From Roseobacter sp. (GTDB lineage Bacteria; Pseudomonadota; Alphaproteobacteria; Rhodobacterales; Rhodobacteraceae), in contig JAGXGZ010000077.1 of the NCBI GenBank assembly GCA_024636495.1, positions 1-39,211 on the forward strand: a DNA stretch of 39,211 nucleotides, written 5' to 3'. This document shows, piece after piece, positions 32,666 through 39,211 of this stretch (position 1 is its first letter; each line of letters starts with the position of its first letter). The notes below the pieces were generated by a model. The model saw only the letters and a program-made list of their open reading frames with translations. It was not told the origin of the DNA and ran no database searches. A program made the translations under genes and the position numbers.

Positions 32666-33904
32666 ATGTCGCACTTCGAGCTTATCGCAGTCCTGCTGGT
32701 TCTGACGGCCACGTTCAGTTGGGTCAATTTCCGGCTGGCGTTCTTGCCGCACACCATCGGCCTGCTTGTCATGGGGCTGGGGGCTTCGCTAGTTTTTATC
32801 GCGGCTCAGACGGTGATGCCGGGACTTTTCGACTATGACGGGCTGGCCGCTCTCTTGCGCCAAGTTGATTTCCAACAAACCGTTCTTGAGGGCATGCTCG
32901 CATTCCTCTTGTTTGCGGGCGCGTTGCATGTCGATGTGGTCGGCCTGCGCAGCCGTGCTGTCACCATTGGAACGATGGCAACCTTCGGGGTTGTGGTGTC
33001 TACCGCGATCATCGGAGCCGTCGTCTGGGGGGCAGCCGACCTGCTGGGTGTTGCGATCTCATTGCCTTGGGCGCTGGTTTTCGGCGCACTGATCAGCCCG
33101 ACCGACCCGGTTGCGGTTCTTGCGACGTTGAAAGAAATAAAGGTCCCCGAGGACCTCCAGATCGTGATGAAGGGTGAGACCCTGTTCAACGACGGTGTGG
33201 GCGTGGTGTTGTTTGCCGTTCTTGTCCACGCGGCGACTGGTGGCGGGCTCGGCGCGTTTCAGGTGGGTAAGATGTTCGCGGTCGAGGCCTTGGGCGGAGC
33301 GGCTCTTGGTGCCGTGACGGGCTATATCGCCTACCGTGCCATGCGCGCCATAGACGACTATTCGATAGAGGTGCTGATATCGTTGGCGCTGGTCGTGGGT
33401 ACATATGCGATCGCAACCAGACTGGCTATAAGCGGCCCACTGGCCGTTGTCGTCGCAGGATTGCTGATCGGAAGCCGGGGGCCGCACGACGCGTTGAGCA
33501 ATCAAACTGAAAGATACCTGTTCGGTTTTTGGACGCTGATCGACGAAATGCTGAACTCGGTCTTGTTCCTGCTCATCGGGCTCGAGGTTCTGCTACTGCG
33601 GTTTGAACCCGCTTTCGGTTGGCTGATGGCGCTGGCGGTGCCGTTGGTACTGGTCGCGCGGCTGGTTGCAGTCAGCGGTCCAGTCCTGTTGTTGGGGATG
33701 TTTCGCACGTTCGCGCGCGGCACCATTCCGGTGCTGACCTGGGGCGGCTTGCGGGGCGGCATTTCGGTGGCTCTGGCGCTGTCGCTACCAGAGGTCCCCG
33801 AAAAATCCGCACTTTTGGCCGCAACCTATGCCGTCGTCCTGTTCACCCTGATTGTTCAGGGGCTGAGTCTGCGTGCCGTGATCAAGCGGGTCGTGCGAAG
33901 ATGA
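32666..33904 (+). CDS. CPA1-family Na+(K+)/H+ antiporter, NhaP-like
   Basis: The product is 412 aa from the ATG at 32666, which follows GGCGGTGA; a GTG at 32657 is an alternative. There are about 12 helices. CPA1 hallmarks: the ion-binding SPTDPVAVLATLKE (about 146-159) and GETLFNDGVGVVLF (about 170-183), and the conserved Arg region TWGGLRGGISVALALSLP near the end. It exchanges Na+ or K+ for protons at the inner membrane, for pH or salt homeostasis. No long C-terminal regulatory domain is present. Its TGA overlaps the ATG of a 38-codon frame. Confidence 0.92.
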   Translation: MSHFELIAVLLVLTATFSWVNFRLAFLPHTIGLLVMGLGASLVFIAAQTVMPGLFDYDGLAALLRQVDFQQTVLEGMLAFLLFAGALHVDVVGLRSRAVTIGTMATFGVVVSTAIIGAVVWGAADLLGVAISLPWALVFGALISPTDPVAVLATLKEIKVPEDLQIVMKGETLFNDGVGVVLFAVLVHAATGGGLGAFQVGKMFAVEALGGAALGAVTGYIAYRAMRAIDDYSIEVLISLALVVGTYAIATRLAISGPLAVVVAGLLIGSRGPHDALSNQTERYLFGFWTLIDEMLNSVLFLLIGLEVLLLRFEPAFGWLMALAVPLVLVARLVAVSGPVLLLGMFRTFARGTIPVLTWGGLRGGISVALALSLPEVPEKSALLAATYAVVLFTLIVQGLSLRAVIKRVVRR

Positions 33905-34017
33905 TAGTTGATTGGTGGTTGCAGCATAAATCACAGGGCCACAGCGCAGAGCACGCGGCCCGTCAGAAATTGGCTGCGCTGTCAGTCCCGATAGATCATT
34001 TCAAAGCAAGGAGTTAG
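33901..34017 (+). CDS. 38-codon frame coupled between antiporter and DUF2254 genes
   Basis: ATG 33901 overlaps the antiporter stop (ATGA). The product MIVDWWLQHKSQGHSAEHAA and 18 more residues ends two bases before the DUF2254 ATG. The DUF2254 ribosome site AAGGAG lies inside its last codons. A Trp-rich start and a basic end are visible; no helix. It fills the gap exactly, which suggests a true small gene, but the product is not a recognised family. Confidence 0.45.
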   Translation: MIVDWWLQHKSQGHSAEHAARQKLAALSVPIDHFKARS

Positions 34018-34019
34018 TT

Positions 34020-35354
34020 ATGGCAGCCTCATTTTCACTTACGCGCGTCTCAGCGTTTTGGGGGCGGCTTAATTCCAGTTTCTGGTTTGTGCCAGCCGTC
34101 ATGGCTGTCGTGGCTATCGCTCTTTCTTTTGTGCTGATTGAGGTCGATGCCTTGCGCGATGCGGCCCAGACGGACAATCCCGGCGCTCTTTATACATTCG
34201 GGCCCGAAGGGGCGCGGGCGATGCTGTCGGTGATCGCGAGCTCCATGATCACGGTGGCAAGCCTGATCTTTTCGATCACGATGCTGTCGTTGCAGCTTGC
34301 CTCATCGCAATTTGGTCCGCGGACGTTGGGCAATTTCATGCGGGATCGTAGCAACCAGATCGTCTTGGGAACGTTCATCGCGACCTTCCTATACTGCCTG
34401 TTCGTGCTGCGGTCCGTCCGGGGCACCGAAGCTGCCAGCTTTGTCCCCCATCTGGCGGTTGCGTTTGGGGTGCTGATGGCCGCGGCAAGTGTTGCTGTAC
34501 TGCTTTATTTTATCCATCATATCGCAACGTCGATCCGGGTCGAAACGCTGCTCGAAAAACTTGCCGTCGAAGGGTGTGCTGCCGTTAACCACGTTTTTCC
34601 CGAACGGGTTGGGCAAGCACCTCCGGATGATTTCGGCCAAACCGCCGCACAGTGCCTTCCTGACGATTTCGAGACTGACATTAGACAAATCGCGGCCGAT
34701 TCAGATGGATATGTCCAGAGCATCGGTGGTGACGTGCTGATGCGGATCGCAACCAAGCATGATCTTGTTCTGCAGGTCGCTGCGCGCCCCGGCGCATTTG
34801 TCACAAAGGGCGCTTGCGTGATTTCAGCCTATCCGAAGGCTAGGGTTTCGGACAAAATAGACGAGGATTTGCGCGGAGCGGTCGTTATAGGACGGGACCG
34901 GACACCCTATCAGGATCTTGAGTTCGCCATCCGCCGCATCGTTGAATTGGCGCAACGGTCCCTGTCGCCCGGCATCAACGATCCCACTACGGCGCTTTAC
35001 TGTATCGACCGGCTGGGACAAGTTCTTGACCGATTGGCCAACCGGGAAATTCCCTCCCCCATGCGGCTTGATCAGAAAGGCCAATTGCGCGTTTCGACCG
35101 AAGTCGTGGATCTGGGAGGTGTAACCTGCCAGGCCTTTGCAGCGATTGCACGATACGGAATGACGGATGCCGATGTCGTCATCCGACTTGTAGAAACCCT
35201 TGGGAAGTTGGAAAGGTCATTTCCGCTGGCCGCGCGTATCCCCGTTGCCGCGTTGCGTGAACAGGTATTGCGCGAAAGCCGTGGCGCGACAGTTCACGGC
35301 TTTGACCGAGCAATTCTTTCGGATTTGCAGGAGCCCAGCGTAAAAAGGCTATAA
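34020..35354 (+). CDS. DUF2254 membrane protein
   Basis: The product is 444 aa. Two N-terminal helices flank the conserved loop TFGPEGARAMLSVIASSMITVASLIFSITMLSLQLASSQFGPRTLGNFMRD (about 60-110), then two more helices (about 115-170). The C-terminal half is soluble: GYVQSIGGDVLM, GRDRTPYQDLEFAIRRIVELAQRSLSPGINDPTTAL, and EVVDLGG. DUF2254 is a common integral membrane family of unknown function, suggested to be channel- or transport-related. ATG follows AAGGAGTTAGTT. It is probably co-transcribed with the antiporter; a hairpin follows. Confidence 0.9.
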   Translation: MAASFSLTRVSAFWGRLNSSFWFVPAVMAVVAIALSFVLIEVDALRDAAQTDNPGALYTFGPEGARAMLSVIASSMITVASLIFSITMLSLQLASSQFGPRTLGNFMRDRSNQIVLGTFIATFLYCLFVLRSVRGTEAASFVPHLAVAFGVLMAAASVAVLLYFIHHIATSIRVETLLEKLAVEGCAAVNHVFPERVGQAPPDDFGQTAAQCLPDDFETDIRQIAADSDGYVQSIGGDVLMRIATKHDLVLQVAARPGAFVTKGACVISAYPKARVSDKIDEDLRGAVVIGRDRTPYQDLEFAIRRIVELAQRSLSPGINDPTTALYCIDRLGQVLDRLANREIPSPMRLDQKGQLRVSTEVVDLGGVTCQAFAAIARYGMTDADVVIRLVETLGKLERSFPLAARIPVAALREQVLRESRGATVHGFDRAILSDLQEPSVKRL

Positions 35355-35360
35355 ACTCAA

Positions 35361-35395
35361 GTGTGTCTTTGCGCCATTAAGACGCAAAGACACAC
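35361..35395. terminator. Hairpin between convergent DUF2254 and esterase genes
   Basis: GTGTGTCTTTGCG and CGCAAAGACACAC form a perfect 13-bp stem with a 9-base loop, 7 bases past the DUF2254 stop and 12 bases from the esterase stop. There is no U tract on either strand, so it may act in both directions with Rho or as an RNA-end stabiliser. Confidence 0.65.
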
Positions 35396-35406
35396 CCGCC
35401 CGCGTC

Positions 35407-36363
35407 CTATCCCGAAACTGCGTCTGGCACTTTCGGTTCTTCCCCGTTCGCGGCACCGGTTTGCGTCAAACCCCAGAAGTCGGCGATGTGGCGGGTCGAG
35501 GAAATGCCGACCTCCAGCATATATTTACCTTCTTCCCCCAGCCCATCATCGCCCTCGGCGCTGATCGGTGTGCCATGGCCCATCGACTCGATGATATACT
35601 CTTCGATCACTACGCGCCCGTCCGCGTCGCACCAGACTTTGCGGGGAAATCCGTCGACACTCTCCACACGGGTCGGTTCTCCTTCGACGTCATGGATCTT
35701 CTGCCACTGCGCCACGATGGACCCGGAGTTAGAGCTGTCAACCGTCGTATCGCTGCCGCCTTGCCAAACCGAAATTGTCGGCCAAGGTCCGGCAAAGTCC
35801 GACGCGCCACGGACAAGCGCATCAAGGCGGCCATCCGACGGGCCTCCAAAGCCATTCATGCGAACCATCGCCTCCATCATGTTGTTCGCGCTTCCAAAGG
35901 GCAGTCCTGCGATGATCGCGCCACCTGCGAATACCTCTGGATAGGTCGCCAGCATCACAGATGTCATGGCCCCCCCCGAGGACAACCCCGTAATGAAAAC
36001 GCGAGACGGATCGATAGCATGATCATCGACAACCTGTTTGATCATGTGTCGGATAGACAGTGGCTCACCTTCGCCACGTTGGCTGTCACCGGTCTGAAAC
36101 CAGTTAAAGCTTCCTATCAGGTTGTTGGTCAGTCTTTGCCCCGGAAACAGGAGCGCGATACCGCATTCGTCGGCGAGCGTGGACCAGCCTGATCCGAGGT
36201 CGTAGCTTTCCGGTGACTGGGTGCTGCCATGCAGCACGACGACAAGCGGGCCGTTCTTGGGGAAGTTTTTGGGAATGTAGGTGTCAGCACTGAGCGAGCC
36301 CGGGTCCGTGCCGAAATTTTCGAGGACGGAAAGGCGATCGTTGGTATTTGAAAAAATCGGCAT
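35407..36363 (-). CDS. PHB-depolymerase-family esterase, copy 2
   Basis: The product is 318 aa from the ATG at 36363, after AGGGGCTCTT; a longer frame to 36471 adds a hydrophobic stretch without a ribosome site. It is nearly the same protein as the one at 23002-23901: same GPLVVVLHGSTQ, nucleophile in GLSSG, WQGGSDTTVD and MGHGTPIS, and the same ISSTRHIADFWGLT end. A short extra tail follows (about 18 residues). In WQGGSDTTVD the acid Asp is kept. As with copy 1, there is no signal peptide. It is convergent with the DUF2254 gene. Confidence 0.88.
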   Translation of the reverse strand: MPIFSNTNDRLSVLENFGTDPGSLSADTYIPKNFPKNGPLVVVLHGSTQSPESYDLGSGWSTLADECGIALLFPGQRLTNNLIGSFNWFQTGDSQRGEGEPLSIRHMIKQVVDDHAIDPSRVFITGLSSGGAMTSVMLATYPEVFAGGAIIAGLPFGSANNMMEAMVRMNGFGGPSDGRLDALVRGASDFAGPWPTISVWQGGSDTTVDSSNSGSIVAQWQKIHDVEGEPTRVESVDGFPRKVWCDADGRVVIEEYIIESMGHGTPISAEGDDGLGEEGKYMLEVGISSTRHIADFWGLTQTGAANGEEPKVPDAVSG

Positions 36364-36683
36364 AAGAGCCCCTGTGCTTGGGCCGGTAATGGCCACATAC
36401 GAAAAAAGCCCGCCGACCCAAAATTTTTCAGGTCGAAGGGGTTGTGACTGACCGTAATTCAAGGCGGACACAAAGGAACATTCCTCGCCCGCGTCAGATG
36501 AGTGTCATCAGGCGCATACGCAAAATTTTCCGGTGATCATGCTGCACCTTGGTGGATTCCCATTCCGCCCGCATAGACGCAGGTTAGTCCAAGCCTTGAA
36601 AATTTTAGCTCAATCTCCCTTGACCCGAACGCTTGCGAAGGCGGTCGTTCAGTCTTTGACCATTGGGCAAGAGACTGAACTGG
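36364..36683. other. Gap of about 320 bases upstream of esterase copy 2
   Basis: Holds the esterase promoter region. CTGAT-GACA-CTCAT (36512-36499 on the minus strand) has one good FNR-like half-site and one poor one. Short frames here lack support. Confidence 0.35.
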
Positions 36684-37439
36684 TCATACGTCACTGCGAT
36701 TTTGAAGGGTTTGTTTTGGCCACAACCACCATGATTTCACGAACATGAACTGTCTGAGTGGTGTTTTGACCACAAGCAGCAGGATCCCGATTGAAAGCAG
36801 GCACCAGATGGCGGCCACTTCATTGGGGTTGCTGGTCAACAGCATGGCCAACCGTGGTCCAATCAGGAAGTGATACAAGGTCAGTCGCCAAGATCCGTAG
36901 ATGAGGGGCATCAGGAAGGCCGCAAAGAAGTAGCTGGGATAGATACTCAGGAAAGATGCCCACGAATCGACAGTGATAAAGTTCAGCATCCCGTTGGTCG
37001 GTATCTCCCAAGCGATATGCCAATCTCCGGAAACTGAGCATAGTCGCTCGGCGCAAAGTATGGTGCCCAGCGGGCAGGACCCGGCCCATTCAAACGGATA
37101 AAGTTGCAAAAGCATGATCACTGCGGAAATGAAACACACAGTATAGACCGGCCATTGGATTTTCTCACGCACATGGCCCGGAATGAAATACATGGCCAGC
37201 ATGTTGATAAAGAACGGCTGAAACGAGATGTGCAAATATCCCAAGAGCGTGGCAATCTGGTTGGACGGCAGTGCGCATTGGTCAATGACCGAATATGTGA
37301 AGGCCTGCAAAAGCTCCATTGACGAAAAGTAACCAAGAGCCAGCCACAACGGTGCCGGTTCTTTCTTGTAGGCGGCATATGCGGTGGTTGTGATACCTAC
37401 GACCGCCAGTACCGCCGACGCTTCACCGCTCCAGCACAT
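36684..37439 (-). CDS. DUF5765 integral membrane protein
   Basis: The product is 251 aa with about seven helices. The start MCWSGEASAVLAVVGITTTAYAAYKKEP is characteristic of the family, followed by SSMELLQAFTYSVIDQC and LHISFQPFFINMLAMYFIP. Several Cys are present (2, 54, 122, 130, 134). The role is unknown. ATG follows AGAGAGA. It is 36 bases after the YihY gene in the same direction and may share its transcript. Confidence 0.85.
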   Translation of the reverse strand: MCWSGEASAVLAVVGITTTAYAAYKKEPAPLWLALGYFSSMELLQAFTYSVIDQCALPSNQIATLLGYLHISFQPFFINMLAMYFIPGHVREKIQWPVYTVCFISAVIMLLQLYPFEWAGSCPLGTILCAERLCSVSGDWHIAWEIPTNGMLNFITVDSWASFLSIYPSYFFAAFLMPLIYGSWRLTLYHFLIGPRLAMLLTSNPNEVAAIWCLLSIGILLLVVKTPLRQFMFVKSWWLWPKQTLQNRSDV

Positions 37440-37475
37440 AAAATCTCTCTCTTGATATGTAAAATGATAGGATTG

Positions 37476-38423
37476 TCATTCGGCTGCCGCCGTCCCCGGA
37501 GGGTCGCGCTTTTCGGCGGCCCCCATGCCAAGCGTCTTGTCGCCCTTTGCCGCTGTATCGGCGCGGGCTTGCGTCTCGAGCTCGGCGTTCAATTCCGCCC
37601 CTATGAGGATAATATAGGCCGAAATCCAGAACCACATCAGCAGCACGATAACGCCGGCCAGAGCGCCGAAGCTCTGGTTATAGTAACTGAAATTACTGAC
37701 AAAGAACGCAAAGATGGCCGATGCCGCGATCCAGACGAGGCATCCAACGACCGCGCCGACCGACGTCCACTTCCATGCAGGCGTGTCCCGCGACGGGGCA
37801 AAACGATAAAAAACCGCAAGCCCTACAATCGTTAATGCGATTAACCCGATCCAAAGGGCAGCGTTGAGCATCATCGCGACGGACGCTCCCATATCCATGA
37901 AGGCCAGTATCGTCGGCATCGCCAAGGTCGCGGCAAGCCCGCAGAGTAGCCCGGCGATCATCATCAGTGTCAGGGCGAAAGTCACCAACGTCCGTTTTAC
38001 GAACCCGCGACTTTCCTCTTCGTTGTAGGCGACATTGAGCCCCTGCATCAGGCTCGCCGTCCCGACGGATGCCGAATAAAATGCAACCAGCAGCCCCAAA
38101 AGAGCCGCAACGCCCAAGCCACCTTGTCTGGACTCCGCGACAGCCATTGCCTGATCCGTCACGATCGTAAGCACCTCTTCGGGCACGAGCCCCGAAAGAG
38201 TGTTGATCTGCGCGACGATGCGGACGGGCTCGATCAGCAAACCGCTGATGGCGATCAACGCGGTGATGGCAGGGAAAAGTGCGAGCAGACCATAGAACGC
38301 CACCCCTGCGGCAAGCAGAGCCACCCGGTCCTCGGAAACTTGGTTCTTGACGCGAAAGGCCAACGTCTTCCAGTCAACAACCGGTGTTTTTGTGGAGGTT
38401 GCAGCATCGTGTTGGCGTATCAA
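37476..38423 (-). CDS. YihY/BrkB-family membrane protein
   Basis: The product is 315 aa from a TTG at 38423, which follows GAGGACTGCCT; no ATG lies in frame nearby. Family features are clear: VSEDRVALLAAGVAFYGLLALFPAITALIAISGL (about 30-63), a central ALLGLLVAFYSASVGTASLMQGLNVAYNEEESRGF, and FYRFAPSRDTPAWKWTSVGAVVGCLVWIAAS, with about six helices. A charged tail (about 280-315) is cytoplasmic. The family was once called RNase BN in error; it is a membrane protein of unknown transport role. A DUF5765 gene follows. Confidence 0.92.
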   Translation of the reverse strand: MIRQHDAATSTKTPVVDWKTLAFRVKNQVSEDRVALLAAGVAFYGLLALFPAITALIAISGLLIEPVRIVAQINTLSGLVPEEVLTIVTDQAMAVAESRQGGLGVAALLGLLVAFYSASVGTASLMQGLNVAYNEEESRGFVKRTLVTFALTLMMIAGLLCGLAATLAMPTILAFMDMGASVAMMLNAALWIGLIALTIVGLAVFYRFAPSRDTPAWKWTSVGAVVGCLVWIAASAIFAFFVSNFSYYNQSFGALAGVIVLLMWFWISAYIILIGAELNAELETQARADTAAKGDKTLGMGAAEKRDPPGTAAAE

Positions 38424-38741
38424 AGGCAGTCCTCAGTTTATGAAAATTTTGCGACCGCGCGAGAGCTTCACGCTTTTGGCTTTCCAGGCATTTGTTAGTG
38501 GCAAAGCCAATCTTTGGGGAAACCAGATCAACCGACGCTGGAGTCTACCAAATGCCCCAGTGCTGTTTGAGATGTTAAACCGTTTGGTCAATGCGCGTGC
38601 TGATCGAGATCAGTTCGCAAGCAACGTCAACTGCTCACCACATGTTTGAAAACCAGCTTTGCCGCTGCCAAACTTATTGATGCTGCAACCTGCTCTGGTG
38701 GCTGCTGAGTGTAGGGGCACGGCTTTCCAAAGTTTCAGGGT
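38424..38741. other. Gap of 318 bases without a supported gene
   Basis: Lies between the YihY start and the histidine-kinase relic. A 100-codon frame at 38347-38649 overlaps the YihY gene on the other strand and is a shadow. Nothing else recognised. Confidence 0.4.
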
Positions 38742-38870
38742 TTAAGCTGGCTTGCCTTTTGGCATTTTGAGGGTTTGCCATGCTGCTGGCAACGTTAAGC
38801 GAACTGTTAAACCTTGGGCGGTCGAAAGATACTCGATCCGGCCATCTACCTGTTGGACTAGTCCGTTGAT
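38742..38870 (-). pseudogene. C-terminal relic of a histidine kinase, paralogous to the one at 22.1-22.8 kb
   Basis: The leftward frame ends INGLVQQVDGRIEYLSTAQGLTVRLTLPAAWQ and a short tail with TAA. The intact kinase ends IDALIRQVEGSIQYLSTAQGLTVRVELPAALQ. The match covers only the last beta-hairpin and helix of the ATPase domain. Upstream in the frame nothing of the kinase remains. It is a decayed second copy or a piece brought by rearrangement. Confidence 0.7.
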
Positions 38871-39211
38871 AGCCGATAACGCCCTCGCTGTGACGCAGGG
38901 GATGTCCATTCTAGCGCGAGACGGTTCGGATCGGGATGCTCTCTTGGCTGTCGCGCAAACGTCATTGAATGGCTGGCAGCGGTCTTTGACAACGAGCCGG
39001 GCTAACAGATAGCGCTTGAAAAAAGCTGCCATTCGTGAACATCGCAGCCTTGGTCAACTTGGGCTCGACGCACTTCTGTGGTTGCCGTCCGTGATGCAAG
39101 AGTTTTTTTGAACCGTTTGAGCGCGTGATTGAGTGCGGTCTTCTGTCAGGCCTTTGGTGCGGCATTTCCGAAGAGCCGCTGGCCGGTATGGTGATCTGCA
39201 GATTGGGTCCA
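38871..39211. other. Right edge, about 340 bases without a supported gene
   Basis: Short frames on both strands give no recognisable protein. AAAAAAGCTGCCATTCGTGAAC (about 39019-39040) resembles intergenic repeats of roseobacters and shares AAAGCTGCC with 12484; no complete element can be delimited. Confidence 0.35.

Noticed and set aside
1..39211. CRISPR arrays, tRNA or rRNA genes, riboswitches
   Set aside because: No regularly spaced repeats, no tRNA cloverleaf with a CCA-type end and no rRNA segment was noticed by eye; a covariance-model scan would be the decisive test.

Overview
The window looks like an accessory region of an alphaproteobacterium, most likely a Rhodobacterales (Roseobacter-group) member. 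That placement is an inference from the look of the proteins (transmembrane-anchor protein next to HupE, TcuA-like flavoprotein, DUF5765, DUF2254, DUF3775 and DUF1236 proteins) and from the GC-rich codon use. No rRNA, tRNA, replication gene or CRISPR array was found, so chromosome versus plasmid cannot be decided. Broken insertion sequences, a lone plasmid-type topoisomerase and several truncated genes show repeated insertion and loss.

Layout. (1) 1-740: a decayed IS5-type element running off the left edge. (2) 0.78-4.25 kb: a metal-handling locus. A leftward set (His-rich exported protein, HupE-type permease, membrane-anchored beta-rich protein) and a rightward pair (CsoR/RcnR-type sensor, NreB-like MFS exporter with a His-rich tail) diverge from one 65-base gap that carries a GC-tract palindrome. 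(3) 4.4-7.5 kb: a DUF302 / truncated TVP38 / APC permease operon, a SHOCT-domain membrane protein and a truncated Tat-exported protein. (4) 7.56-12.44 kb: an organic-acid module: a D-2-hydroxyacid dehydrogenase, a solute-binding-fold protein without signal peptide, an AbrB-type membrane protein, a GntR/FCD regulator and a divergent TcuA-like flavoprotein, with a perfect operator-like palindrome between the last two. (5) 12.9-15.3 kb: an isolated DNA topoisomerase III gene followed by a transposase relic. (6) 16.0-19.8 kb: a three-gene membrane dehydrogenase operon (Tat-exported small subunit, GMC flavoprotein with a cysteine cluster, triheme cytochrome c).

(7) 20.4-38.9 kb: a long series of envelope, ion-transport and stress-type genes: SH3/DUF1236 protein, a broken AI-2E transporter, a soluble histidine kinase, two closely related PHB-depolymerase-like esterases 12.5 kb apart, an MscS channel, two very small membrane proteins, an SLC13/RCK permease, a diacetyl/acetoin reductase, a cupin protein, a CPA1 antiporter, DUF2254 and DUF5765 membrane proteins, a YihY/BrkB protein and the tail of a second histidine kinase. 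One exact and one near match to the alphaproteobacterial EcfG general-stress promoter, and three FNR/Crp-like dyads, lie at promoter distance from genes in the window. This suggests that part of it answers to stress and oxygen or redox state, but those sites are motif matches only.

The two most coherent candidate systems are the divergent metal import/export locus at the left and the GntR-controlled organic-acid module. The protein families are known; the particular combinations and substrates are what could be new.
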